Of a stretch of 64,000 nt of DNA, positions 23,065 to 34,644 are shown piece after piece. The position numbers and the translations under genes are program-made. How positions within the stretch are numbered: position 1 is the stretch's first letter; every line of letters begins with the position of its first letter. The stretch is from Cytospora piceicola (Eukaryota > Ascomycota > Sordariomycetes > Diaporthales > Cytosporaceae), in assembly GCA_023375675.1 (NCBI GenBank), contig JALQBC010000028.1, positions 516,041 through 580,040 on the forward strand. The letters are read 5' to 3'. A model generated the notes under the pieces. It did no database searches. It saw only the letters and a list, made by a program, of their open reading frames with translations, and was not told the origin of the DNA.

Positions 23065-23351
23065 GGGGTCGACGGTGGGAAAGGTGTGATAGGGAGGAGA
23101 TTGGATACCCAACACAACGCTGTTTACGATGTGGATCACGCGATACCAGGTCAAGATACCCAGAACGGATTGGATAGGACCTTATGAGGTAAGACCCTCT
23201 GAATCACATCCACGTGCCTAGCCCAACCTTTCATTGCTTCGCACGCGATGGCTATCTTGATCACTCCCAATTTTCCTCAAATACAAAGCTTCCATACGCC
23301 GGCTAACGTTACACCACACTATAGTGAGTGGGATCAACTGAAAAAATATAA

Positions 23352-25000
23352 TCAGAGCTCATCATGAGGGGCGTCGGTCGACTTCGCCTCCGCCGTATCC
23401 TCCTGCACAGTCGGGTCCGCTCCCTTCCACGATGTTGCCTCCTCAGTGACGCTGTCTGAAATCTCCTCCGCATCAGGCGTGATCTCAGCTTCAGGGGTGG
23501 CGCTGCCCTCAGCAGTATCGCTCTCCGTAGCCTCGGGAGTGACCTCCGAAGATGCCTCAGGGGTAGCCTCAGAAGCAGCGGTTGATGTCTCCACGAATCC
23601 GCTGGCCACAACTCCGTCTGGCAGCTTCCGCTTGACACCCTCGCTCAGGCGGATCTGATCGATCCAGCTCTCGATGCTCTCGTGGCCGAAGTCATCGCCC
23701 TCGTACAATCTCCACCAGCCGCGACGAGCGTTGATAGCAAGGACCTGAACATCGCCCTTCAGTTCTAGAGCACCGAGTACGTCCTTGGAGTGCTCGTCCT
23801 CGATGTGGACCTCGTACATGGGGAACAGGTGGCGCTTGCTCTGGGCGTGCTTGTGGGCCAGCTCCGCGAGGGCGTTCAGGGCCTTGTCGCCGGCTTCTCC
23901 ACGGTTCTCCTGGGGGACAAAGGCGAGGACGCAGGTGTGCGACTTAGGAGCGAGACAGTTTGAGACGAGCTTCTCGGCAGAGTTGATAATGGGGATGGGC
24001 AGGGGTCCGTCAAATATAACGGGCTTCTGGATCTCGGGTTCCCCAAGTGGCTCGGTGACCTTCTCCCCTGCCTCGGCGGAAGGCTCGGCGCCAGCTTCAG
24101 TAGCTGGCTTCTTTGGTGTCGAAGACTTAGCCTTGGGCTTCTTGGGCGCTGGATCAGGGTTGGGGGATCCAATCTGAGAGAGGAACTGGACAATGGCGTC
24201 CTTCTTCAGCTCGCCATCGTAGACAATATTATCTTTACCGCCCCCTGGCAGGAGGACCAAGGCCGGGAACTCCTCTATGTCAAAAAGCTCGACCGCCTTC
24301 TTCTGGGTGTTCCGAACCTGTCCCACCGTAATGACATCCAAGAAGTCAATAGCAATGCTCTTCAACATGGCGCTCGTAGTTCCCTTCTCCGTGAATAGAA
24401 TTGCCTTTGCCGAGTCCTTGTCGGTAGCTAGGAAGTCGTCAATGTCCTTGTCGGTCACACGCTTGACATGGTTGGGAATTTTCTCCACCACTGCATCCAC
24501 AATGGCCTTTGCCGATCGCTGGCCTTGGTAGTCCTCGACAACAGGCCTGCCCTTCTTCGCTCCGGGTCGTATGATTTTCAAGGTGGGGAAGCCCTGGACG
24601 CCCATGGTACCGCAGAACTGCTTGTTGTCGTCATCGTCGCAGTTGACGGCGGCGACTCTGGCGAGACCTTCGAGGTTTTTGGCAGCTTTCTCGTAGGCTG
24701 GCTTCAGGTTCTGGCAGTGGCCGCACCAAGGGGCGTAAAACTCGACGATCTGAAGAAAGATAAAATTTAGTTAGCTCATTTGGTAAGACATAAGATGAGG
24801 CTGGAGAAACGGTGATAGATTTCATGTCGTCCAAGGTTGGCGCATACCGAGGTGTAGTTGGACTTAGCAACCAAGTTATCATAGTTCTTTGCATCAATTT
24901 GCAGGACCGGGGAGCCCTTGGTATACAGGCCGGCGGCATTGACAGCTGGCAGAGCAGCAAGAAGAGCAGTCGCGACGGTTGAAAGAGTGGGGTGATGCAT
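23352..25000 (-). CDS. ER protein disulfide isomerase with one CGHC site and HDEL tail
   Basis: Exons 25000-24848 and 24749-23352; intron 98 nt (GTATGC..CAG, phase 0), product 516 aa. Signal peptide about residues 1-22 (TVATALLAALPAVNA). One active thioredoxin domain with WCGHC (Cys60, Cys63), then GVQGFPTLKIIRPG, the cis-Pro segment. A second, redox-inactive thioredoxin-like region follows (LVLLPGGGKDNIVYDGEL), a Lys/Pro/Ala hinge, a further folded region, and an acidic Glu/Ser/Thr/Ala tail of about 100 residues ending in HDEL, the ER-retrieval signal. Known: such enzymes form and shuffle disulfides in the ER lumen. It resembles the MPD1/P5-like group more than classical PDI, which has two CGHC sites. 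Divergent from VTA1. Confidence 0.93.
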
Positions 25001-25785
25001 GTTGAAAGATGTCCCGAGGTCTATTGACTCGGGAGGACCGGTTTGGCCTTGAGAATTGGCGGGGCGGAGTGCGCAAGAGCAGATGTGATAGGTGCAATGG
25101 GGTTATTGTTAGCTGTTATTAGACCTTGCCTTGAGTCGATGTGATGGAGACTTCAAAGGTGAAGGAGAGGCATATCCTAAACAGGACACTGGATGAAGAA
25201 TGAGAATTTGGGATAGTTGTGATGTGAAGGCGACTTGACTGCACGATCAATTGAGTGATGTTGATGACTCCAAAGTGAAGATGTCACGTCTTCTTTTAAA
25301 AAGAGAAAGAGGCCACGTTGAACATTCACGCGTTCCTCTGAACTTAGACAAATTCGAGAGCTTCTAGAAACGACGTTTAAGGCGGCTGCAACCCTGTAAG
25401 ATCAAAACCTGGGGTAATTTGGCGCCTAAGCGGGAGCTTCAGCCACCTGTGGCTCTAGCTCCATCGATGGCTCGACCCCTGCAACAAGTACCTAGGTAGT
25501 TAAGTCCACTGAGGGGCCCCAAGATTGCCTGTTGCCTGCCTGGATCCCCCGCCAAGCTGCGCAATCAACCTCAGAAGGCGGCTGCGGCTGCGGCTGCCTC
25601 TCTACAACCACCTTGGAGCCTCTGAACTCATTGCGAATACGGAGCGGTATATTTCCAACCACGCCTCCTCCATCATACCCATACCAGACCTGTCTTCCTT
25701 TCTTCTCTTCCTCAAAGCTGACCTACCGAACAAGCTCAGCCAGACAAGACCTGGAAGCTTTGATTTACAAGCGGGGTTGCAAAAC
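25001..25785. other. divergent promoter region PDI / VTA1
   Basis: 785 nt between two divergent genes. Seen: GAAGATGTCACGTCTTC, an imperfect dyad with an ACGT core (near 25278-25295), a CCACGTTG box shortly after, and one TACCTAGGTA at 25489-25498. An ACGT-type site could be a bZIP site; no claim that it is an unfolded-protein-response element. Confidence 0.45.
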
Positions 25786-27103
25786 ATGGCGGACCAAGTA
25801 CCGCAAACCCTCAAGCAGGCCGATATCATCCTCTTCAAGACGGCGACCAGAGCTGCCCAGTTGCAGTCCGTCAAGCCTATCGTCGCATATTGGTGTGAAT
25901 ACTGGGTCGTAAATCAGATACTGGCCAGGAATCTGCACAATACCGATGGCGATATCCTAAACTACACGACGACGTTGATGGACAGGTTGGAGCAGGTACG
26001 AATCGATGGGCTGGGTCGCTGTGACTATCTTTGAGACTGTCGGCTGATAGAATGCTCAACAGGTTAAAAACGAGTATGCGACCGAGGACGCGATATCAGA
26101 CGATGCCACTGCTCAGGCCTATATCGAGCAATTCGCCCAGGAGACTTTGGACAGGGCAGAACGCGTCATTAAGGCGAACAAGGTCACTCAGCAGACAGCT
26201 AGTACCTTCGATGCTGCACTCACTTTCTTCAATCTTGTCAACATATGGGGGCCGCCCGACACTGAGACACAACAAAAGATCAAGTATGCGAAATGGAACG
26301 CCGCGCGCATCACCAAGGCCATGAAGGAGGGCAAGGATCCCAACGAGTCGAACCCAAAGAAGGAAGACCTCCCACCACAACAACCCGCTCTCGATCCCAC
26401 CGATCCGGAAGTGCAGGCATTTGGGAGCCCTACAGGGCAGATACCCAGGTCAGCGACAGTCGAGGACGCGCCAGACGCAGATCTTCCACAGAGTCCTGCT
26501 GTCCCCCTGCTTCCTTCTGCGCCAGATGATGGAGAGCTGAAGCTGCCAAGCGCGCCAGGATACGGAGATGAACCAGCGTCGGAAGTTCAGCCTGGTTATT
26601 TTGACCCTCCGCCATCTCTACCATCTCCTATTTCACCACCAAGTCATGACGCAGTGAATCTCACTCCCAGTGCACCCTCTGCTCCTCATACTTGGACTCC
26701 AACGCCACCTCCAGCAGCCTCATCCTTCCAACCGCCCACACAGGCACCATCTGGACCACCTACCTTCGCCCCGAGCCCCTCGCCGACGGCGGCTTTTGTA
26801 CCTCCACCAACATCTCCGCCCACAAATCCGAACTTTACCAATATGCCACCACCAACGGCCAACGTTTCGCGTCCCGTTGTCCCTCCGCCAACGAATTTTG
26901 GCAATTCAAGCACGGCCCCGACAGCCACGAGCGGGTCCAGCCGTGCTTCCCAACCGGTTGTGGTAAACTTCACTGCTGACGACGCGGCCATGTCGCAGGC
27001 CCAAAAGCATGCAAAATGGGCCATCTCCGCGCTCAACTTTGAGGATGTGCCGACTGCCATCCGAGAGCTGCGCCGCGCCCTCGAAACCTTAGGCGCGGCA
27101 TAG
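25786..27103 (+). CDS. VTA1: VTA1/LIP5, ESCRT-III disassembly cofactor
   Basis: Exons 25786-25995 and 26063-27103; intron 67 nt (GTACGA..CAG, phase 0), product 416 aa. The ATG at 25786 is preferred over the open frame upstream because MADQVPQTLKQADIILFKTA is the family start. Residues 1 to ~165 form the tandem MIT-like helical region (ATRAAQLQSVKPIVAYWCEYW, STFDAALTFFNLVNIWGP). Residues about 190-370 are a Pro/Ser/Ala-rich linker. The last ~45 residues (AQKHAKWAISALNFEDVPTA, AIRELRRALETLG) are the VSL domain that binds Vps4. Known: Vta1 stimulates the Vps4 AAA ATPase at endosomes in multivesicular body sorting. Confident. Confidence 0.95.
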
Positions 27104-28227
27104 AATCCCGTCAGAGATGGGATCCTTTGTCGCAATTTTGGCGATCGAGGATATTGCATGGAGGAGTCTTGCGCTGGATCTTATGTTTTTATTTTGTGAG
27201 CATTGTATGGTGTTGGGGGAAATCATGTGTTGCCGCCTCGAATAAGGAGAACTCGATCCCGGTTTCATTCACCGTTCCCAGCACTGCGCAATATCCTAGT
27301 GTGAGAAAATCTTGGCCCTGCTGACATCTTGTCCTTTTTTTTCTTTAAAGACCTTGTGTTTTGAAGAAACTTGGTCCCGAGAGATCTGTTTCTTCTCCCA
27401 GTTCTGATGGTTGCGGGCCAGTTCATGGGCCGATTGATCCAACGCCCTTCCCACGGCCTCTATTGCGAATGGTTGTCGGCCTCACCCGCACAGTACCTGC
27501 ATATTACTGCACGCCACGTCTCACTGCATGTCGGAGATCGTTATCCGAGACAATCATGCTGATGTGACCCGAGTCTTCGTTTCTTGGGGCTATGTCCGGT
27601 CGCCCGAGAGGTTCGAGTTCAGAAACATCATGGAGGTGACAGATCAACAGCTCGACTCGTGCCCAGAGACCATCGGACCTGTCAACGGGGCCCACCACAG
27701 TACGGTACGTGCCGCTTCTGGTCATCGATATGGGTGTTCCAGACCTTGCTGTGTATCAAGGTAGGGCCGAACTTCAATTCGGCCGCGACTCTATTTTTAT
27801 TACTATTATAATTATAAGCTTACCGTCCATCCCTACCCCGCGATCCTCCCGTCATCCTGGTGGACGGACTCCCAGTTCGACCTATCTGTATGGAGCTCCT
27901 GTTTAAGCCACAATAAGCGTGAGCTTTTGCAGCAGATGGCAATGGCATCTGGACGCCGACTTGTCTCGGCCGTTTGGTCAAGGTCGAAAGGTCGCCGAGT
28001 CTCAAGGGGACGGCCCTCCACCTTGACTTTGACGCTTTCGTTCCCAATTTTCGAGCTTGACGACGTCTACTATCCTTCACACCAGTGCATAGCAGTGTCA
28101 CTCGTTCACATAAAGCTACTGGTCTGTCCACGTTCTCGCCTTCAGTCAATGGAGATCTGGCAAGCCGGTCTTCCCTACTAAGATTCTAAACGAAAATTCA
28201 CTCCTTTCTATATACTCAAAATCCACC
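27104..28227. other. gene-free spacer
   Basis: 1.1 kb between two plus-strand genes. Short frames only; a small AT-rich stretch at about 27790-27818. The end is CT-rich leader sequence of the thaumatin-like gene. Confidence 0.5.
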
Positions 28228-29052
28228 ATGTTCCCCAAGATGAACGCTCCACTCCTTGCACTCTTCACCCTTCTGTCCCTGACCAATGCCCTCCCTGGCG
28301 GTCCCAAGCCGACCCCTCCTCCTTCTATGGACGAGCGTCAAGATCTTGCCTACCATGCTGAAAAGCCCCGCCAGGCGGCACCAAGCCAGCTCACCGTCAC
28401 CGTCGTGAACAAGATGACCGAGGCAATCAGCACATCCTATGTTGCCAACGCTGGACCGGCCATCGTCGCTGGAGAAACGGGCGCCGGCACTATGGACCCC
28501 GATGCAACAGCCTCCATCGTCGCACCGTCAGGCTGGGCCGGGAACATCGCTGTGGGCCAGGCTCAGTACTCTATGAACGGCGATGTGTCGCTCCTGGAGG
28601 GCTCGTTGATGGACCAAGGCAATGGATACCCTGTGGTGGATATGGACGTGTCTTACGTGTAAGCCGAGCACCATCACCACCGCTTCAACACCAAAAGCTA
28701 TTGCCGCGTTTGCTAACCACACACAACAAACAGGAACGGCTTCTCCGTCCCCATCACCTGCTCCTGCAACGACGACAACACCGTCCTCTCCGGCTGCAAC
28801 CTCGACCTCTGGAGCATGGGCTCCTGCTCCGGTGACGCCGGCACGGATGACGGCCAGGGCGCCTGCGCCAACCCCCTCCGCCCGCAGGACACGGACGGCC
28901 TGACCGCCACGTCCTTCTTCCTGCCCTGCCAGGGCGCCGCCTTCACGTGGCCCCGCGACGACGCGAACAGCAACGCGGGATGCCAGTCTGGCCAGGTGAC
29001 GTGCTGCGTGGGCACTGACGGGTGCCCGTCCAACCCTAAGCAGGCTTCCTAA
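28228..29052 (+). CDS. secreted thaumatin-like protein
   Basis: Exons 28228-28658 and 28734-29052; intron 75 nt (GTAAGC..CAG) joins DVSYV to NGFSVPITCSC, product 249 aa (245 from the second Met at 28240). Signal peptide about residues 1-21 (APLLALFTLLSLTNA), then a short Pro-rich part. The core has LTVTVVNKMTEAISTSY, SGWAGNIAVG, MDVSYVNGFSVPITC and a Cys-rich C-terminal half (CSC, GCNLDLW, GACANPLR, FLPCQGAAFTWP, CQSGQVTCCVG). This matches the fungal thaumatin/osmotin-like group. Known: plant relatives are pathogenesis-related proteins and some bind or cleave beta-glucans; the fungal proteins are little studied and are seen in secretomes. Extracellular location inferred from signal peptide and even Cys content. 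Confidence 0.88.
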
Positions 29053-29719
29053 GGTCCATTAGGAACGGATGTAGGTTTTCAAGTGAAGGGGGGAGATGGT
29101 GGATGAGGCCCTTGCTGGCTGGTTCTGGCAAGTGGTCTCTGTAATAATCATGATGGACGACGACACGAAATGTATGGTACTTGATGCCCATGACAGCGCA
29201 TTTGCGCAGGCGGCCAGAATGGCTCTGATGTCGGTCGAAGTCCTTTGTCGGTCGTTTCACAAGGGTCGACTACATGGTTCTCCCGCACGCTCTTTATATC
29301 CAGTTATTTATCACTTTCCTTGAAGCGCCTGCACATAGGTAGATAATTGCCGTTTCTAGACGTCAATCACACGACGGAATCTGAATAATGTGTGACCAAT
29401 TCTGAGTGAGCGTTGTTATTTCGTTGCCAACTAAGAGCCAAGATATAGGACTGATTGAGATCAGAGTAGCATGACACATACTTAGGTTCCTCGTTCTGCC
29501 ATGCTGTTGGGGGAGGAGAAAGGGTTGAGCCTATCGAGAACACATTCGTACTGTTCGGTCACTGTGATTAATGTAAAGCTTATTCTATTTGCATGCTAAT
29601 GACTTGAACATCATAGACTTATATATACAGCCAGAAGAAAATCCCCAAGAGCAAAACAGGCTTAATCAGACGTAATGACCAAAATCGTCATGTGGCTTAT
29701 CAATCGAGTAGGCAATCAA
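29053..29719. other. gene-free spacer
   Basis: Convergent space between the thaumatin-like gene and the GH43 gene. No coding frame supported. Confidence 0.5.
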
Positions 29720-30937
29720 TTACCATTCCACCCGGAGAGCTCGCCGTGGTTCCTCCTCCCTTTTGATGGGCCAAGTGGTCTCCGTGTCACTCGTCTTCAC
29801 GACATGCGGCCACCCCTCCTCATCCCAGTCCACCTTGTTCCACCCGAAGTAGGCGTCGTTGTCACCCACGGTCATGATCGGCTTCTGCGTTGTCGGGTTC
29901 GCAGGCAGGTAGTGGTAGTAAATGATGGTGCCGCCCACATCGTCGTCGTACAACAAGCCTTGTCCGCCGGGGGCGAATACCGACCCGTGGCTGCCCATGA
30001 TAATCGTGCCTCCGTCCTCGGTCAGGCAGTCCTTGCCAGCCCTGTCGAAGTACGGGCCCTCGGGACTGTCAGCCCGACACACCATGATCTTGTAGGCGTC
30101 ACCAGACTCGCTCGGCTTGTTGGCAAAGTCGCAGCACTGCCCGCTGCTGAAGAAGAGATAGTACTTGGTCTCGGCCGAGCCGTCCACCGGCCAGGCATAC
30201 TGGAAGCTGCCCTCGGTCGAGTGCATCTTGGTGGAGTTCCACTCGAGGTGGTTGATGGTGAAATCGGTGGTGCTGCTGTTGGTATCGCTGTACTGCAGGT
30301 TCATGGGGTCGGACAGGACGGCCTGGAAGATGCCGCTCTCGTACGAGCCGAACGAGAGGAAGTACTCGGTGCCGAGCGGGAGCGTGCCGTCGCGCTGGAC
30401 GAGCTCGCTGTTGATGGGGATGGACGAGTTGACTATGAGCAGCGAGGGGTCGAGGATGTTGTACCCGACCTGGTACTTTGTCACGTTCTTGTTGTTGTAC
30501 GGGATGCCCAGCAGCCCGTGGTCATCCCATGTGCCCGGGTCCATGGTCGCCGAGGTCGCGATGTGGATGTTGGCGCTGAACCAAAAGTCCTCCGGCCGCC
30601 CGGTGTGCTGGCAGTAGTACATGAAGTACCTCGCCTCGTCCGGCACGTAGTACACCTGCGGCGCGACGACGTCCTGGGGCGCGCTCAGGGCCTGCTCGCG
30701 ATACGTCCAGGGCCCGCGGAGGGAGGGCGACGTGTGGACGGTCCCGTTGCCGTTGGTCCCGAAGAGGAAATATGTCCCGTCGGTGATCCGTCGGATCAGC
30801 GCTGGGTCGCGGACGCCGCTGAGAATTGTGTCGTTGACGAAGGGCTCGGGCTCAGGCCATTGTGCCAGGGCTGCTGTGAAGAACGTGGCCAGTAGTGTGA
30901 GAGAGGCCAGGCGGCCGAAGATGGTGTGTTTTGCCAT
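29720..30937 (-). CDS. GH43 arabinanase-like secreted glycosidase
   Basis: Single exon, 405 aa. Signal peptide about residues 1-25 (LASLTLLATFFTAALA). The three acidic residues expected of the five-bladed beta-propeller are in place: Asp44 in GVRDPALI (base), Asp163 in YNILDPSLL (pKa modulator) and Glu242 in HSTEGSFQYAW (acid). Other supports are HIATSATMDPGTWDDHG and GPYFDRAGKDCLTEDGGT. Known: GH43 endo-1,5-alpha-L-arabinanases and related enzymes cut the arabinan side chains of pectin. Numerous N-glycosylation sequons fit secretion. A TATTAAAA element lies about 70-80 nt before the ATG on the minus strand (near 31010). Exact subfamily and linkage are not certain. Confidence 0.93.
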   Translation of the reverse strand: MAKHTIFGRLASLTLLATFFTAALAQWPEPEPFVNDTILSGVRDPALIRRITDGTYFLFGTNGNGTVHTSPSLRGPWTYREQALSAPQDVVAPQVYYVPDEARYFMYYCQHTGRPEDFWFSANIHIATSATMDPGTWDDHGLLGIPYNNKNVTKYQVGYNILDPSLLIVNSSIPINSELVQRDGTLPLGTEYFLSFGSYESGIFQAVLSDPMNLQYSDTNSSTTDFTINHLEWNSTKMHSTEGSFQYAWPVDGSAETKYYLFFSSGQCCDFANKPSESGDAYKIMVCRADSPEGPYFDRAGKDCLTEDGGTIIMGSHGSVFAPGGQGLLYDDDVGGTIIYYHYLPANPTTQKPIMTVGDNDAYFGWNKVDWDEEGWPHVVKTSDTETTWPIKREEEPRRALRVEW

Positions 30938-32317
30938 GGCGGTGAAAGACTGGGCCGAGTGTGATGTAAACTGTTGTTCATCATGATATTGAATCTGGGG
31001 ATTACTGGCCTTTTAATATTGTAGCAAGACGACCTTTTCTCAGGTGAATGAGCTGAGACAGCCAACAGGTGGACAACTGCTGTATGTTTCCCAAGCAAGA
31101 AGAGAAATTGCGATTCAGGGGGGCGTTAGGATCTCAATGTGACCCTAGAAGACTGAAGCTCTCATGAACATCAATGAGGTGACCGAATCTGCCCCACGAG
31201 GGCGGCGAATTCTAGAAAGATGTGGAGGTCCCTGTGTATTCTTCTGTATATGGCGGGTGTGTCTCCACTAGGTAGAAGGAGTCCCGGGGCAAATTGGGAT
31301 TTGGCCGCGGAAGCTCACGGCCCCAGACTTAATTGTGTAGATCGGTCAGCTCCAGGTCATATCATGTGGTTCATAAATATTGACATGTATACATGTGTGT
31401 ACTGTATGATGCCGGGCTGAGTGGCCCACAAGTATGGATTTAGAATATATAACGTCGGACTACATGCCGAGCCGTGCACCTTTGTTGCCTCACAATACTC
31501 TCCTATCCAATGGCGATCATCTCACAAAGTGAGGATCGGCCAGCCCCAACGTCAACTGCTCTTAAGAGTAATTGATCTAACAGGCAGACAGGAGAAAACG
31601 GTAACGAATGGCATAGTCGCGCCGAGCTCTACATACAGTATGTATGGGGGTATTGTTTTTTCAGGAGGGCGACGAAAATAGACTTGCGTGAACGAACAAG
31701 TCCCCCACTGATTGACAAGACTCTACGGAGCTGGCCGTTGGCGCTGCTGATCACCAAAGGTCCCCGAGGGTCATTAACATTATGGCGGTGAGGTAGGGCT
31801 GGGTCTGGAAATGAAGACTGGACGAAGCACTGTATTGATTTACCGGCCGGCCTCCTGGCGATACGGCTCTACCGTGGTATGCCCTGATGAGGTAGAGTAT
31901 AGACGAAGAACCATGGAACCTCTATACATGTACCGTACAGGCGAGCGGAGGAGTGGGGCCGTGGGTACATCTCAGCGAGTGAAACCGTCATAATACTATT
32001 GTGTATGTATTGGGCTCGGTTTTGAAATGCTCAAAATGTACAGCAAATGCAGTGTTATATTGACATTTCATTCCATATTTTTTACCACCATAGCTTTACT
32101 CGCAAAGGTTAACCCAAAGGTTAACCTAAATACATAGGTATAGCTATTATGCTTGACACTATGTCAATACGTATGTATCTGATCCATTGGCTTGTTTCGC
32201 AGAGGAGTACTGCTGGACCAAGCCCTGGAGAATAACAAATCAATGTATTCATTTATCCCACAAACTCCATACGTCCGGTCATCTTTCTACACAGGCTTTT
32301 TGGCCTCGGCATGACCC
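30938..32317. other. gene-free spacer, 1.4 kb
   Basis: Upstream of the GH43 gene and downstream of the FAD oxidoreductase gene, both minus. Only short frames without any family features; the part from 32000 is AT-rich and holds an 11-bp direct repeat. Confidence 0.5.
32104..32126. repeat. 11-bp direct repeat AAAGGTTAACC
   Basis: AAAGGTTAACC at 32104-32114 and 32116-32126, separated by one base; each contains the palindrome GGTTAACC. Function unknown. Confidence 0.6.
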
Positions 32318-33865
32318 TTATAGGTAGTACTCTTTAGGATCTGAGACCATGACACCGCGTCTCTCCCAGACGACGTCGATGTCCATGTGGGGGTTCCCGT
32401 CGTCCTTGACGTTGACGAACGGCTCAGTCTCCCCTTCCTTGACATTGGGGTTCCTGAAGATGGTGTTCCTCGTCAGCCCAAGGGTCAGGTGAATCGCCGC
32501 CGGCTCGATCGTAATCTTCTCCTCGGGCTGCATGCCCCGCACCATCGCAGCGATGTTCTTCGCAGTTACCACCGCCTGGCCCATGCCCGGGCGAGCGGCC
32601 TTGTGGGCACCGCTGTCGGCGACGTCCCCAACCGCGTACAGGTGCGGGTACGCCGGGTCCGCGAACTGCAGTGTGGGCCTGACCCGGACGAAGCCGTTCC
32701 TGGGGTTGAGGATGGAGCCTGGAGAGGACGCCGCCGCGAGGCCCTGCAGCCACTGCGTGTTGGGGGTCTGGCCGGTCGCCTGGACGACAAAGTCTGCGGT
32801 GAGGGTCCGTCCGTCCTGGAGCTTCACCTCGATGGGCTCGCCGGTGCCGCCGAGGGGGTACCCGCCCTGGGGGATGTCCACGCGGGACCCCCCGACGAAG
32901 TTGATGCCTAGCTCCTGTAACCTCTCCTTGATCATGTCGCTCAGCTTTTCATGGTACACAGGCATGATGTGCTCGCGCGAGTGGACGAGCGTGACCTCCT
33001 TGTCGGGGTATAACTCCTTGATATCGCACGCCATCTGCACGCCGACGGCACCGCCGCCAACGAGGATCACGGACCTGGACTGCTGGATTCTCTGGTTGTA
33101 CCCTTTGAGGTAGTCAACCGAGGTGGCCTTTTCGTCCGAGGGCATCGATCCCGGAGAGGCGAGCCGGGTGCCCGTTGCGGCGACGAGGTAGTCGAAGCTG
33201 AGCTGCTTTGAGCCCTGCCATTCTCTGTCCAGCGTGAGCTGTTTGGATTTCAGGGAGATGACCTTGGCCTGGACGGTTCCGTGTAGGTCTTTGGTTGGTG
33301 ATCTTGCGTAAATTCCCGAGTAGGGGATAAATGCCATGTGTTCATAGCCGGGAAGGATGGCAAATCGTGGCTATATTTCGTTAGTGGTTCTGGCGATATA
33401 AGGAAACTCACTGAAGGGCATGCGTCGCGGTGAAACCAATCACAGGGACTTTGAAATCATACAATCTTCCTGTCCAATGTGTATTTCTTTCACGTTTTGG
33501 TTGGTGAAGATCATGTGGTGACAGTCCCGGTATCGGGACAGTGACGTATGTGTGAATATAAACAGATTTACTTACGAAGGCGAAAAGGTGGTTGAAATGG
33601 CTGTGAGAATCGATGAGAAGCACCTGTAGTAATGGTAAGTCAGAGTGATTAACAAAGTGAGCAACATGCGCTGCGTAGGCTCTAGTGTAGGTACTTACAC
33701 GATGTGTGGCTGGCAGAACATTGGCCAGCTCCTTGGCAGCACTCTGCGTATGTGACGGACGAATGGTCAGCCACTATCTATGTCACCAAACAATTCAGCA
33801 GTGCCACTCACCACTCCAACATATGAACCCCCAACCACCACAACGTTTCTCAAACTTGATGCCAT
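32318..33865 (-). CDS. AIF/FSP1-like FAD-dependent NAD(P)H oxidoreductase
   Basis: Exons 33865-33812, 33743-33699, 33623-33576 and 33370-32318; introns 68, 75 and 205 nt, all phase 0, product 399 aa. The three small 5' exons encode VVVVGGSYVG (FAD Rossmann, residues 8-17), AAKELANVLPATHR, and VLLIDSHSHFNHLFAF, joined to PRFAILPGYEHMAFIPYSG, a family signature. The second Rossmann motif is SVILVGGGAVGVQMA (NAD(P)H), and HLYAVGDVAD is the C-terminal FAD-contact motif. Known: relatives include AIF-like proteins, yeast Ndi-type/AIF1 and human FSP1 (quinone reductase). No transmembrane or mitochondrial presequence is evident. Quinone reduction is an inference. The frame alone would miss the first 49 residues, since the obvious ATG lies in exon 4. 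Confidence 0.9.
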
Positions 33866-34644
33866 TGCTGAGTCTGCGTGTGTAGAGCCTGGATGCCTGA
33901 GGTATGCGACAAGGATACTAATCAATGTGACAACGAAAAGTGAAACTCGAAATAGTCACGCAACTCTGCTCATAGCGCAGACGTCGTCTCTAATAAAAGC
34001 AACTTGGAGGCTCGGAGTAAGCGGAGGGCTCGCTGATTAGATTGATTAGATGACGGGAGGCAAGACAAGTGGTTGTCTCGAGTCCCGACATCTTGGACAC
34101 TGATGGCGCTTAAAAGGTTTGTAACGTGTGTGGGTCCCGGTCCTCGGACTCAGACTCGGAGACTCGGGTCTCGTCGTTAACAGAGGTCTCCCTGCCAGGA
34201 GTGTGGTGGAGGTTTTCGGCGGTACCTAGGTACGAAGTGATTCGGATATCCGTCCCCAGGCGGATTTAGCACGTCTTCTTCCCTTCCGGGCGGGGGTTTG
34301 AGAATCCGCCGTAATTCAACATGCTTTGAAGTGAATTCTGGCCAAGATATAAATTGCAAGAAAAGAATTAATTTGGAGCCAAGTATGCCACTTCCAAGCT
34401 GGCTGTTCACCGTCACATTTGGGCAATCAAGCAGATTTAGACCACTTCCAGATCGACAGAGAGGGTACGCCTTCTCGGTCAGTACATGTAATTATAGAAA
34501 CGACATATGTAAACAAGCAAAACTAGAAATAGTGTGGATAATGATGAATGACGTAGTAAAAGTAACTGTTTCTTCAACAGCAATTGGGATCGTCAACATT
34601 ATCATTAACCACATGTGCAGCTTGAGCAAAATGCAAAATGAATG
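33866..34644. other. gene-free spacer
   Basis: Upstream of the oxidoreductase gene. Contains GTACCTAGGTAC at 34222-34233. No coding frame supported. Confidence 0.5.

Noticed and set aside
29675..30895. 406-codon plus-strand frame
   Set aside because: Antisense shadow of the GH43 gene; low-complexity Val/Arg/Gly composition and no family features, while the minus strand has signal peptide and catalytic motifs.
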